A DNA stretch of 64,000 nucleotides from Rhodobacter sp. (GCA_020637515.1 JACKKG010000001.1:1146501-1210500), one strand, 5' to 3'; shown: positions 50,977 to 59,835, numbered from the stretch's first letter. The notes: a model not told the origin generated them from the sequence alone. Numbers and translations are program-made.

Positions 50977-51975
50977 ATGACCACCGCGACCGCGACGATC
51001 GGTCCCGCGCGCGACGCCACGGCCTTTGTGCTGCGTCTTTTCGCCTGGGGCATCGTGTTCGTCACCTTTGCCTTTCTCGTCGAGAATTATCTGATCCACT
51101 GGCTGGGCCTGCCGGGGGCGCGCGGCGTGTTCACGGGCGCGGGCGGCTACCTGGCGGCCGGGGTCTACGGGCTGGCCGGCGTGCTGGCGCTGGCGGCGGC
51201 GCGCAACCCGTCGCCGGACGGGCTGCGCGGTGACAGCGCCCGCATCACCGCGGTCGCGGGCTATATCGCGCGCGCGGCCTTCTGGATCGTGCTGCTGGTC
51301 GGAATCGCGGATTCCGTGATCTCGTTCCTGAGGGTCGAGGATCTTCTGAACGGGTTGGTCGGCCCCGATCTGGCGACCAGCCTGGGCCTGGCGCAATGGC
51401 GCGGGCCCTATGTGCACATGCCGCTGGCGGCGCTGGCGCTGGTCATCGCGTTCTTCACCCGGGGCGTCAGCTTTGTCTGGCTGTCGCTGCTGGTGGTGGT
51501 GGTGCAGCTGATCGTCGTTATCGGGCGCTTCGTGTTTTCCTATGAACAGGCCTTCATCGCCGATCTGGTGCGGATGTGGTATGCGGCGCTGTTCCTCTTT
51601 TCCTCGGCCTATACGCTGGTCGAGGAAGGGCATGTGCGGGTGGACGTGTTCTATGCCTCGATGGGGACGCGGACAAAGGCACTGGTCAACGGCATCGGCG
51701 CGGTGGTGCTGGGCATGTCGCTGATGTGGGTCATCCTGGTGCTGGGCACCGCGACCCGCGCCAGCCCGATCATCGGCCCGTTCATCAGCTACGAACAAGG
51801 CCAGCAGACCTATGGCCTGGCCACCAAATACTGGATGGCGGCCTATCTGGCGATCTACGCTGTGCTGATGATGGTGCAATTCGCAGCGATGGTGCTGAAG
51901 TCCGGCGCCGACTGGCGCGAAGAACCCGAACCCACCACCCTTTCGGCGACCCCTGCGACTGCCAAGGCGGATTGA
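50977..51975 (+). CDS. TRAP transporter small permease, long form (DctQ)
   Basis: Membrane subunit of about 332 aa, much longer than ordinary DctQ (about 160-200 aa). The C-terminal half carries the DctQ part (FLFSSAYTLVEEGHVRVDVFY, GMSLMWVILVLGTATRASPI in pieces). The N-terminal half adds three or four further helices and a GPDLATSLGLAQWRGPYVHM loop. The ATG at 50977 has AAGGGGTGG upstream; the one at 50938 is only a few bases after the attenuator and has no ribosome site. It is followed by the large permease after 5 bases. Confidence 0.82.
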   Translation: MTTATATIGPARDATAFVLRLFAWGIVFVTFAFLVENYLIHWLGLPGARGVFTGAGGYLAAGVYGLAGVLALAAARNPSPDGLRGDSARITAVAGYIARAAFWIVLLVGIADSVISFLRVEDLLNGLVGPDLATSLGLAQWRGPYVHMPLAALALVIAFFTRGVSFVWLSLLVVVVQLIVVIGRFVFSYEQAFIADLVRMWYAALFLFSSAYTLVEEGHVRVDVFYASMGTRTKALVNGIGAVVLGMSLMWVILVLGTATRASPIIGPFISYEQGQQTYGLATKYWMAAYLAIYAVLMMVQFAAMVLKSGADWREEPEPTTLSATPATAKAD

Positions 51976-51980
51976 GCGAC

Positions 51981-54638
51981 ATGGAACTGGTCTTTCTCTG
52001 CATCCTCGTGCTGATGATGATGGTGGCGCTGGGCGTCGGCTTTCCGGTCGCCTTTGCGCTGCCGGGCGCGGCGCTGGTGACGATCGGGCTGGCGGCGGCC
52101 TCGGGGCTGGCCTTCGCGGGCGACAGCACCGCCTATTTCGGAACGGGCAGCGCCACCGAATGGATGACCGCCGGCGTCACCAACTTTCGCGGCGTCTACT
52201 GGGAGGCAAACCGCGACACGCTGATCGCGATTCCGCTGTTCGTGTTCATGGGCATCATGCTGCAACGCTCGCGCATCGCCGAGGAGTTGCTGGTCACGAT
52301 GGCCAAGCTGTTCGGCCGCCTGCCGGGCGGGCTGGGCATTTCCGTGGTGCTGGTGGGCGCGCTGCTGGCCGCGACCACGGGCATCGTCGGCGCGACGGTG
52401 GTGGCGATGGGCCTTATCAGCCTGCCGGCGATGATGCGCAGCAACTATTCGCAGCCGCTGGCGACGGGGGTGATCCTGGCGTCGGGGACGCTGGGGCAGA
52501 TCATCCCGCCGTCCATCGTGCTGATCATCCTGGCCGACCAGCTGGGGTCGGCGGTGGACACCGCCGGCCAGCTCAGGCTGGCCGAGTATCAGGCCGCGAC
52601 CGGTGAATTCGCCATGCCGTCCGAGCTGTCGGTGATCCCGGCCTCGGCCGGCGACATGTTCATGGGGGCGCTGATCCCCGGGCTGATCCTGGTGGGGATG
52701 TATATCGTCTATATCCTGGGCTTCGCGCTGATCCGGCCGAAATCCGCCCCCGCCGTTCCGATCGAGGGGCAGATGGACCGCGCCTTCTGGGCCGAGGTCT
52801 TCTGGGCCACCGTGCCGCCGCTGCTGTTGATCGTTCTGGTGTTGGGGTCGATCCTGACGGGCGTGGCCACGGTGACGCAGGCGGGCGCGGTCGGTGCCGC
52901 CGGCGCCGCGGTGATGGCCGGATACAAGCTGCACGACGGGCCGCGCCGCTACTGGCCGGCGATCGTCGGCCTGCTGTCGCTGGCGGCGATCGCGGTGCTG
53001 GGGCGCAGCTACAACCTGAACATCCGCCAGCTCGACACCTCGGGCGATTACGCCGGTGTCGCCCTGGCCCTTGTCGCCGTGGGCTTTCTGGTCTGGTCCC
53101 TGGTCTGGAGCACCTGGCGCACCTGGCAATACCAGCGCACGCTTTACGCCGTGATGGTGGAAACGGCCAAGACCAGCGCGATGGTGTTCATCATCCTGAT
53201 GGGCGCGGCGATGCTGATCGCGGCCTTCCGCGCCTTTGGCGGCGACCATCTGGTGACGGAATACCTGACCTCTCTGCCGGGCGGGTTCTGGGCGCAGTTC
53301 ACCATCGTCATGCTGGTGATCTTCGTGCTGGGGTTCTTCCTGGACTTCATCGAGATCTCGATTGTCGTGGTGCCGATCACCGCGCCGATCCTGCTGATGA
53401 ACCCCGAGGCGAACGTGACGGCGATCTGGCTGGGGGTGATGATCGGGATGAACATCCAGACCAGCTTTCTGACCCCGCCGTTCGGGTTTGCGTTGTTCTA
53501 CCTGCGCGGCGTCGCCGACAAGACGGTCCGCACGTTGAGCATGTACAAGGGCGTCATTCCCTTCATCTCCATGCAGCTGATCGGGCTGGCGGTGGTGGGC
53601 TATGTCCCGCCGCTGGCGAACTACCTGCCGACGCGCATCGCGCTGTTGTCGGAAACCGCGCCGCCGCCGCGCAACCCGCGCCTTCAGGCCTGCATCGAGA
53701 CCATCCTCGAACGCACCGTCCCGGCCCAACACGACGCGGTCATCGCGTTGATCGACCGGGTGCGGCAGGCCGATGCCTCGGCCCTGCCGCGCGGCCGGCA
53801 GCGCGATCTGGAGCGCGCGCTTGGCGGCTATGAGGACAGCTTCGCGCGCCTGGACGCGCTGGTCGCCGCGCAGGCCGATGTCGCCGCGGCGACCCCGGCC
53901 TATGAACCGCTGCACCGGATCGTGCGGCAGGTCCGGCAGGATCGCACGCGGCTGGCGGACCGTATCGCCGCGAACGAGACGCTGATCGGCCGGATGCACG
54001 GCGAGGACGAGGCCGCCGAGCGCGCCCGACTCGAGGCACGCAATGCGGCCTATCAGGCGCAGCTTGACGCGCTGGACGGGCAACTTCCCGCCGACTGGGA
54101 GGACCGCCACACCGCCTTCCGCGCCCTGACCCGGGCCGAGTCGGACGCGCGCCGGGCCTTCCAGCAGGCGAGTTCGCAAAGCTATGTCGCCATGCGCGAC
54201 ATCGCCGCCGAGATTGCCGCCGGCGACGGGTTCGCCGCGCTCAGGCCGACGGTCGAGAGCATCGTCGCGCGGGTGGGGCAGGCCGATCCCGAGGCCCTGG
54301 CCGAGGACTTGAGCACGATGGAATCCGGACTGGGCGAACTGGCGGGTTCGAACGATCTGCGCAGCGCGTCGAGCACCCTCAGGCGCTACCTGACGGGCCG
54401 CCGCGCCGATCCCGACCGCGCCGCCCAGGCCGCGCCCGACCTGCTGGCGCAACTGGACGCCGATATCGCCTGGCGCCAGGCCGCCGCGCAGGGCGGTCTG
54501 CTGGCCGCGTTGCAGTCCCTCGAGTCGCAGACGCGCGAGACGCTGGGCCTGCGGGAACAGGACCGCCTGCCGCGCGACCTGGCGCTGGAGGTGGCGGGCT
54601 GCCTGTCGCATCATCGCGATGTGTCGCTGCAATTCTGA
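51981..54638 (+). CDS. TRAP transporter large permease (DctM) with long C-terminal helical extension
   Basis: DctM-type permease of 885 aa, about twice the usual size. Residues 1-300 and about 385-555 form the transport domain (GALLAATTGIVGATVVAMG, LASGTLGQIIPPSIVLIILAD, GVATVTQAGAVGAAGAA, TSFLTPPFGFALFYLRG). An insert of about 80 residues at 305-385 adds two helices. Residues about 560-885 are a soluble, Ala/Arg/Glu/Asp-rich helical region without cysteine clusters or known motifs, probably coiled coil. The frame is continuous with no sign of a fused frameshift. The extension is unidentified; a regulatory or anchoring role is possible. Confidence 0.88.
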   Translation: MELVFLCILVLMMMVALGVGFPVAFALPGAALVTIGLAAASGLAFAGDSTAYFGTGSATEWMTAGVTNFRGVYWEANRDTLIAIPLFVFMGIMLQRSRIAEELLVTMAKLFGRLPGGLGISVVLVGALLAATTGIVGATVVAMGLISLPAMMRSNYSQPLATGVILASGTLGQIIPPSIVLIILADQLGSAVDTAGQLRLAEYQAATGEFAMPSELSVIPASAGDMFMGALIPGLILVGMYIVYILGFALIRPKSAPAVPIEGQMDRAFWAEVFWATVPPLLLIVLVLGSILTGVATVTQAGAVGAAGAAVMAGYKLHDGPRRYWPAIVGLLSLAAIAVLGRSYNLNIRQLDTSGDYAGVALALVAVGFLVWSLVWSTWRTWQYQRTLYAVMVETAKTSAMVFIILMGAAMLIAAFRAFGGDHLVTEYLTSLPGGFWAQFTIVMLVIFVLGFFLDFIEISIVVVPITAPILLMNPEANVTAIWLGVMIGMNIQTSFLTPPFGFALFYLRGVADKTVRTLSMYKGVIPFISMQLIGLAVVGYVPPLANYLPTRIALLSETAPPPRNPRLQACIETILERTVPAQHDAVIALIDRVRQADASALPRGRQRDLERALGGYEDSFARLDALVAAQADVAAATPAYEPLHRIVRQVRQDRTRLADRIAANETLIGRMHGEDEAAERARLEARNAAYQAQLDALDGQLPADWEDRHTAFRALTRAESDARRAFQQASSQSYVAMRDIAAEIAAGDGFAALRPTVESIVARVGQADPEALAEDLSTMESGLGELAGSNDLRSASSTLRRYLTGRRADPDRAAQAAPDLLAQLDADIAWRQAAAQGGLLAALQSLESQTRETLGLREQDRLPRDLALEVAGCLSHHRDVSLQF

Positions 54639-54648
54639 GGGCGGAACC

Positions 54649-54710
54649 GGGGGGTTTGCCACCCCCCGGACCCCCCGGCGCGTATTTCCGACAAGATGAT
54701 GGGGCGCGGT
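54649..54710 (+). repeat. Dispersed hairpin/GTATTT element (copy 5)
   Basis: A CCGGGGGG arm, TTTGCCA and a CCCCCCGG arm, then ACCCCCCGGCGCGTATTT and CCGACAAGATGATGGGG. It starts 11 bases after the TRAP permease stop and runs in the direction of transcription, like the copies after cobO, cobJ and cobB. Confidence 0.6.
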
Positions 54711-54773
54711 CGGCCCCGGTTGCAACCCCGGATCAGGAGTTGCATATAGGCGATGATCCAAGGGGTGTTGCCG

Positions 54774-55733
54774 ATGAATTACCTGGAATTCGAGAAACCG
54801 CTGGCCGAGATCGAGGGCAAGGCGACCGAGTTGCGCGCGATGGCCCGCAACAACCCCGAGATGGATGTCGAGAAGGAAGCCGAGGCGCTGGACCGCAAGG
54901 CCGAGCAGATGCTGACCGATCTCTACAAGGGGCTGACCCCCTGGCGCAAATGCCAGGTGGCGCGGCACCCGGACCGGCCGCATTGCCAGGATTACATCGA
55001 CGCGCTGTTCACCGAGTTCACGCCGCTGGCCGGGGACCGCAATTTCGCCGACGATCACGCGATCATGGGCGGGTTGGCCCGTCTGAACGACCGTCCGGTG
55101 GTGGTGATCGGGCAGGAGAAGGGCTCGGACACGAAATCGCGGATCGAGCGGAACTTCGGCATGGCCCGCCCCGAGGGGTATCGCAAGGCGATCCGTCTGA
55201 TGGAGCTGGCCGACCGCTTCAACCTGCCGGTGGTGACCATCGTGGACACGCCGGGCGCCTATCCCGGCAAGGGCGCGGAAGAGCGCGGCCAGGCCGAGGC
55301 CATCGCGCGTTCGACCGAGAAATGCCTGCAGGTGGGTGTGCCGGTCGTTTCCGTGATCGTGGGCGAGGGGGGCTCGGGCGGGGCGGTGGCGTTGGCGACC
55401 GCCGACAAGGTTCTGATGCTGGAGCATTCGGTCTATTCGGTCATCACGCCCGAGGGCTGCGCGTCGATCCTGTGGAAGGATTCGGAAAAGATGCGCGAGG
55501 CCGCCGAGGCGATGCGCCTGACGGCGCAGGATCTGCTGAAGCTGGACGTCATCGACCAGATCATCCCCGAACCCCGGGGCGGCGCACAGCGCGACCGCGA
55601 GGCCGCCATTGCGGCCGTCGGCAAGGCGCTGAGCGCGACTCTGGACAAGGTCGCGGGCAAAAGCCGCGACGAGCTGATCGCGATGCGCCGGCGCAAGTTC
55701 CTGGACATGGGCCGCAAGGGGCTGGCGGCATGA
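54774..55733 (+). CDS. accA: Acetyl-CoA carboxylase carboxyltransferase subunit alpha
   Basis: Alpha subunit of the carboxyltransferase that transfers CO2 from biotin to acetyl-CoA in fatty acid synthesis, 319 aa. Motifs are MNYLEFEKPLAEIEGK, DYIDALFTEFTPLAGDR, GQEKGSDTKSRIERNFGMA, DTPGAYPGKGAEERGQAEA and GEGGSGGAVALATAD. The start at 54774 gives the family N-terminus; an ATG 21 bases upstream is less likely. The stop overlaps the GNAT gene (ATGA). Confidence 0.96.
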   Translation: MNYLEFEKPLAEIEGKATELRAMARNNPEMDVEKEAEALDRKAEQMLTDLYKGLTPWRKCQVARHPDRPHCQDYIDALFTEFTPLAGDRNFADDHAIMGGLARLNDRPVVVIGQEKGSDTKSRIERNFGMARPEGYRKAIRLMELADRFNLPVVTIVDTPGAYPGKGAEERGQAEAIARSTEKCLQVGVPVVSVIVGEGGSGGAVALATADKVLMLEHSVYSVITPEGCASILWKDSEKMREAAEAMRLTAQDLLKLDVIDQIIPEPRGGAQRDREAAIAAVGKALSATLDKVAGKSRDELIAMRRRKFLDMGRKGLAA

Positions 55734-56218
55734 CAGACCTGCGCGTCCGGCCCTTTCAGCCGGGCGACGAGGGCGCGTTGACCGCGATCCTGAATGCGAT
55801 CATCGCGGCCGGCGGGACCACCGCGTATGAAACCCCGTTCACCCCCGAACGGCTGCGCGCGACGCATCTGGACGGCGCGTCGGTGCTGTGCTGTCACGTC
55901 GTTCTCGACCGCGATCACCCGGTGGGCTTTCAGGTGCTGAATGCCAACCCGGCCCTGCCCGAGGGTTGGGGCGACATCGCCAGCTTCACGCGGCGCGATC
56001 CGCCGGTTCGGGGGGCGGGCACGGCCCTGTTCGCGGCAACCCGGGCCCGGGCAAGGGCGCTGGGGCTGAGCACGCTGAACGCGACCATCCGCGCGGACAA
56101 TCGGCCGGGGCTGGCCTATTACGCCAAGATGGGCTTCGTCGATTACGCCCTGCGTCGGGCGGTGCCGCTGGCGGACGGGACGCCGGTGGACCGCATTCTG
56201 CGAAAACGCGCGCCCTGA
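55730..56218 (+). CDS. GNAT-family N-acetyltransferase
   Basis: Acetyltransferase of 162 aa: N-terminal VRPFQPGDEGALTAILNAII, the acetyl-CoA loop in PPVRGAGTALFAATRARARALGL (an RxxGxG-type site, here in RGAGTA), and the conserved NRPGLAYYAKMGFVDY. It resembles phosphinothricin/methionine sulfoximine-type acetyltransferases, but the substrate is not determined. Translationally coupled to accA by ATGA. A short tandem duplication (GGCAGCGATGGG twice) lies just after its stop. Confidence 0.85.
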   Translation: MTDLRVRPFQPGDEGALTAILNAIIAAGGTTAYETPFTPERLRATHLDGASVLCCHVVLDRDHPVGFQVLNANPALPEGWGDIASFTRRDPPVRGAGTALFAATRARARALGLSTLNATIRADNRPGLAYYAKMGFVDYALRRAVPLADGTPVDRILRKRAP

Positions 56219-56307
56219 GGCGACAGCGGCAGCGATGGGGGCAGCGATGGGGGCGGCCTCGATCCGGTCGTCCACACCGCCGAGGCGGGGGCCAAGGGCG
56301 CAAGCGA

Positions 56308-56640
56308 TCAGCGCCGTTTGCGGGGCTTTTTCGGTTTGGGCATTGGCAGGTCCTGCCAGATCGCCCGAGCGACGGCGCGCAGATGCTCAGGGTCGTCCAG
56401 CAGCGCCGCGCCGATCAGATAGGGTTTCGATCCGGGATAGGCGGGGCCGGTTTCCGGCGAATCGATCAGCGCGCGGGCGCCGGATGTGTCCTTCAGGAAC
56501 AGCGTGTCGTCGCAGATGAACCCCAGCACCTTGTCGTCGAGATACAGCGCGTATTCGCCGAACATCGCGCGCACGCGCGTCTCGCCGGTGCCCTCGAGCA
56601 GTTCCAGGATGTAGGCCGCGGTGTCAGGCTGCGTCGCCAT
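56308..56640 (-). CDS. TfoX/Sxy N-terminal domain protein
   Basis: Protein of 110 aa with the TfoX_N fold signature: VRAMFGEYALYLDDKVLGFICDD (quoted as RAMFGEYALYLDD and KVLGFICDD), FLKDT and PYLIGAALLDDPEHL. TfoX in gammaproteobacteria controls competence; short single-domain homologues like this in alphaproteobacteria have no proven role. A basic tail (PKPKKPRKRR) ends the protein. It overlaps the acyltransferase gene by 17 bases and is the last gene of the ftsE-ftsX-plsC run. Confidence 0.85.
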   Translation of the reverse strand: MATQPDTAAYILELLEGTGETRVRAMFGEYALYLDDKVLGFICDDTLFLKDTSGARALIDSPETGPAYPGSKPYLIGAALLDDPEHLRAVARAIWQDLPMPKPKKPRKRR

Positions 56641-57376
56641 GCGAGCCTCCGGGCAGGAAGCCGGCCTCGGCCATCAGCGCGTCCGAGCGATCCTCGACCA
56701 CCTTTTCGACCTGACCGAGGAAGTCGCGCATGGGCTGGCCCGCGGGGATGAGGGGCAGGAAGTCGATCACCGCCAGACCCGGCTTGCGATAGATGCGCTG
56801 GCGCGGCCAGAAGACGCCGACGTTACACGCGACCGGCGCCACGGGCGTGCCCAGTTCCTGATACAGCACCGCGACGCCCACCTTGTAGGGCGGCTTGGCC
56901 CCGGGGGCGACGCGCGTGCCCTGGGGGAAGATGATCAGCTGTCCCGGTTCTTGCGTGCCGGACTGCACCTTGTCCACCATCGACTTGATCGCCGCGCCAC
57001 GCCGGCCGCGATCGACCGGCACGCAGCCGATGCGCAGCGCATACCAGCCCAGGATCGGCGCCCAGACCAGTTGCTTCTTCATGATGAACTTGGGCCGCGG
57101 CAGGACGTTGCACAACAAGATGATGTCGAAAAAGCTCTGGTGTTTGGCGGCGATCATCACCTCGCCCGTCGGCACCGGGCCGCGCACCTCGGAGTTCAGG
57201 CCGATCATCCAGCGTGCGCTCCAGCGGACCCAGCCGGTCCAGGCGTGCACCGCCGCAAAGGCGCCTTTGCGGCTGACCAGCGCCCAGGGCAGGAACGCCA
57301 CGGCCAGCACGACCATCGCCAGGTAGATCTGCACCGTGAACAAGAGCGATCTCAGCCATTGAAGCCCGTAGCGCAT
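56624..57376 (-). CDS. plsC: 1-acyl-sn-glycerol-3-phosphate acyltransferase
   Basis: PlsC-type acyltransferase of 250 aa that adds the second acyl chain to make phosphatidic acid. One N-terminal membrane helix (residues 11-33) is followed by the catalytic HQSFFD box in AAKHQSFFDIILLCN (H79-x4-D84) and the IIFPQGTRVAPGA motif. The start ATG overlaps the ftsX stop (ATGA), linking phospholipid synthesis with the division genes. Confidence 0.9.
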   Translation of the reverse strand: MRYGLQWLRSLLFTVQIYLAMVVLAVAFLPWALVSRKGAFAAVHAWTGWVRWSARWMIGLNSEVRGPVPTGEVMIAAKHQSFFDIILLCNVLPRPKFIMKKQLVWAPILGWYALRIGCVPVDRGRRGAAIKSMVDKVQSGTQEPGQLIIFPQGTRVAPGAKPPYKVGVAVLYQELGTPVAPVACNVGVFWPRQRIYRKPGLAVIDFLPLIPAGQPMRDFLGQVEKVVEDRSDALMAEAGFLPGGSHGDAA

Positions 57377-58257
57377 CAGCCTTCCCTTTTCAGCACCCGC
57401 CGCGCCGCGGCGCGGGTCGCAAGCCAGGCAATCCCCCCGGCTAGGGGGGGGATGACCAGCGGTGACAACCATCCGGCCCCGGCAAAGCCCAGGCCCGTCA
57501 GGAACCCGCTGTCCCCCGCGACGGGCAGCAGAGCAAAGGCGGCGATGCCCAGCAGCGTGCCGACGGTGGCGCCCACAAAGGCGCGGATCGCGAAACGGCG
57601 GGTAAAGGCGCGGGCGATGAACGCATCGCGCGCGCCCACCAGCCTGAGCACGCGGATCACCTGCGCGTTGGCCTCGAGCGAGGCGCTGGCCGCCAGCGTG
57701 ACCATCGCCGCCATCATGCCGCCGATCAGCGCGACCGACAGCCAGGCGAGCAGCCGCAGGCTGTCGGCGGCCTGCACCAGCGGGCGCCGCCAGCGGGTGT
57801 GGTCGTCCAGCACCGCGCCCGGCGCCTCGGAGGCCAGCCTGAGCCTGAGTCCGGCTGCGTCAAAGCCCTGGGACGATTCGATGATCTCGATCATGCGGGG
57901 CAGCGCCAGGGATTCGAGCGGCAGGTCGGGCCCGAACCACGGTTCGAGCAGGGCGCGCTGTTCCTCGATATCCATCACCCGGGTCGAGGTGACGCCGGGC
58001 GTCGTGCGCAGGATCTCCAGCACCGCGGCGGTCTGCGCGCCGATCTGCGATGGCGGTGCCGACAGTCGCAGCGTGGCGCTTTGCGACAGCGTGTCCGACC
58101 AGCGTTGCGCCAGTTGCCCCGAGGACAGCGACAGCGCCAGCGCAAAGACCGCCAGGAACGCCATCGCCGCGGCCGTCGCACCGGTCACGATCGCGGTGAT
58201 GCCCTTGTCGGGCACCACGCGCGCCGGATCGCCAAAGGGGGCGCGGGCGCCGCTCAC
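57376..58257 (-). CDS. ftsX: Cell division ABC permease FtsX
   Basis: Permease-like partner of FtsE that controls septal peptidoglycan hydrolases, about 293 aa with four helices: one near residue 30 (AMAFLAVFALALSLS) and three in the C-terminal FtsX domain, with RVLRLVGARDAFIARAFTRR between. The start is a GTG at 58257 overlapping the ftsE stop (GTGA). The frame stays open further upstream, but that part is antisense-like Arg/Gly-rich sequence inside ftsE and not a real extension. Confidence 0.88.
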   Translation of the reverse strand: MSGARAPFGDPARVVPDKGITAIVTGATAAAMAFLAVFALALSLSSGQLAQRWSDTLSQSATLRLSAPPSQIGAQTAAVLEILRTTPGVTSTRVMDIEEQRALLEPWFGPDLPLESLALPRMIEIIESSQGFDAAGLRLRLASEAPGAVLDDHTRWRRPLVQAADSLRLLAWLSVALIGGMMAAMVTLAASASLEANAQVIRVLRLVGARDAFIARAFTRRFAIRAFVGATVGTLLGIAAFALLPVAGDSGFLTGLGFAGAGWLSPLVIPPLAGGIAWLATRAAARRVLKREG

Positions 58258-58925
58258 AGGTCCGCCCCCGCGGCGTGCAACCCGCCATCGACGATTCGCA
58301 GCACGCGGGCCGACACAGCCGACTTGGCGTTGCGGATCAGCGTCATGTCGTGGGTCGCGATCAGCACGGCGGTGCCCATGCGGTTCAGTTCGATCAGCAG
58401 CCCCAGCAGCCGCTGCGACATGTCGGGATCGACGTTGCCGGTGGGTTCGTCGGCCAGCACCACCTCGGGCGACAGGATCACCGCGCGCGCCAGCGCCGCG
58501 CGCTGGCGTTCGCCGCCGGACAGCGTGGGCGGTAGGGCATCGGCCTGCGCGCCCAGCCCGACCCACCCCAGCAATTCGCGCAGGTCGTTCAGCGGCACGG
58601 TGCGGCCGGTCGCCGTGAACGGCAGCGCGACGTTCTCTGCCAGTGTCAGGTGGTCCAGGAACTGGCAATCCTGATGGATCACGCCGATCCGCCGGCGCGT
58701 ATCGGCCAGCCCGTCGCGGCTGAGCCCACCCAGCGACTGGCCGAACAATTCGACCGTGCCCGCGCGCGGCTGCAATTCGCCGTAGCACAGCTTCAGCAAG
58801 GTGCTTTTGCCGGCGCCCGAGGGGCCCGTCAGAAAGTGAAAGGCCCCGGGGGCGATGTGCAGGTCGATCCCCCTCAGCAGCCCGCGCCCGCCGTAGTCGT
58901 GCGATACGTTTGCCAGTCGGATCAC
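58254..58925 (-). CDS. ftsE: Cell division ATP-binding protein FtsE
   Basis: ABC ATPase of 223 aa: Walker A GPSGAGKST (34-42), Q-loop IGVIHQDCQFLDHLT, signature LSGGERQRAALARA, Walker B VVLADEPTGNVD, and the H-loop in ATHDMTL. It is short, with no C-terminal extension, as expected for FtsE. First gene of the run ftsE-ftsX-plsC-tfoX-like. Divergent from the zinc-ribbon gene with a 133-base gap. Confidence 0.94.
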   Translation of the reverse strand: MIRLANVSHDYGGRGLLRGIDLHIAPGAFHFLTGPSGAGKSTLLKLCYGELQPRAGTVELFGQSLGGLSRDGLADTRRRIGVIHQDCQFLDHLTLAENVALPFTATGRTVPLNDLRELLGWVGLGAQADALPPTLSGGERQRAALARAVILSPEVVLADEPTGNVDPDMSQRLLGLLIELNRMGTAVLIATHDMTLIRNAKSAVSARVLRIVDGGLHAAGADL

Positions 58926-59058
58926 GCTAACCCCTCTTGCCCCTCCGAAACCGGGCTCCGCCCTTGGAAGTTGGTCTGGGGATTGCTACAACAACGGGAC
59001 ACCGTAGCCAATGGCCGAGGCAGGCGACGGGCGAAATTCGTCCTGTTGAGGAGAGCCG

Positions 59059-59835
59059 ATGCGACTGACCTGTCCGAACTGCAATGCGCAGTACGAGGTG
59101 GATGAGAAGGTCATTCCCAAGGGCGGGCGCGATGTGCAGTGCTCGGCCTGCGGTCATACCTGGTATCAATACCCGATGGAGGTGGCGTTGCAGATGCGCG
59201 CCGCCGAACTGGATGACGACGACGAGGACGACGACCCCGTCGCGCCGACCCGGCCCGGCGACGGGTCCGGCGCCGCCGGTCTGTCCGCGGACCGGCCCCG
59301 GCAGCCCCCCCGGATCGACAAGACCGTGCTCGACGTGCTGCGCGAAGAGGCCGAGCGCGAGATGAGCGAGCGCAAGCGCGGCCAGCAGGGGCTGGAGACC
59401 CAGGGCGACCTGGGCCTGACCCGACCGACCCGGTCCAAGGCCGCGCCCTCGCGCATCTATGGCGAGGACGACCCGGCCCCGCCCGAACCCGAGCCCGGCC
59501 TGGCCGATGTGCCCGAGGACACCAATGTCGAGCCCGTTCGCCGCCGCAACCTGCTGCCCGATATCGAAGAGCTCAGCTCGACACTGGAGCCGGGTCGCGA
59601 ACGGTCCGACGACGACGCGGACGATGCCGACGGCGGGGCCGAGACCAAGGGCTTTCGCCGCGGTCTGTCCACAGTCCTGCTGCTCGCGCTGGCATTGGTG
59701 ATGCTGTATCTGCTGGCGCCGCTGATCGTCGCCTATGTGCCGGCGCTGCGCGGGCCGCTGTCCGCCTATGTCGGCCTGATCGACGGGCTCAGGGCCTCGG
59801 TCGCGGGCCTGTTGCGGGGGCTTCTGGGGGGGTGA
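59059..59835 (+). CDS. Zinc-ribbon (MJ0042-type) single-pass membrane protein
   Basis: Protein of 258 aa. The N-terminal zinc ribbon has CPNC (C5, C8) and CSAC (C28, C31) with GHTWYQ after it, the MJ0042-type finger. A long acidic, Pro-rich, probably disordered region follows (DDDDEDDD near residue 54). A single helix lies at about 208-226 (LSTVLLLALALVMLYLLAP) and an amphipathic C-terminus at the end. GAGGAGAG precedes the ATG. Such proteins are common next to ftsE in alphaproteobacteria, but their role is unknown. Confidence 0.85.
   Translation: MRLTCPNCNAQYEVDEKVIPKGGRDVQCSACGHTWYQYPMEVALQMRAAELDDDDEDDDPVAPTRPGDGSGAAGLSADRPRQPPRIDKTVLDVLREEAEREMSERKRGQQGLETQGDLGLTRPTRSKAAPSRIYGEDDPAPPEPEPGLADVPEDTNVEPVRRRNLLPDIEELSSTLEPGRERSDDDADDADGGAETKGFRRGLSTVLLLALALVMLYLLAPLIVAYVPALRGPLSAYVGLIDGLRASVAGLLRGLLGG

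Noticed and set aside
49779..54638. Assignment of the TRAP system as the taurine transporter TauKLM
   Set aside because: The receptor is closer to TakP-type 2-oxoacid receptors by motif, two unrelated genes lie between it and the taurine cluster, and its promoter lacks the CTGGnnCTAw repeats.
51855..55427. Long minus-strand frame opposite the TRAP permease and accA
   Set aside because: His/Gln/Arg-rich shadow frame; the plus-strand genes are recognisable and well initiated.
56221..56252. Short tandem duplication GGCAGCGATGGG after the GNAT gene
   Set aside because: Only two copies of a 12-base GC-rich unit; no support for function.
57376..58788. N-terminally extended FtsX of 470 aa
   Set aside because: The extra part is an off-frame reading of ftsE; the GTG overlapping the ftsE stop gives a normal FtsX.
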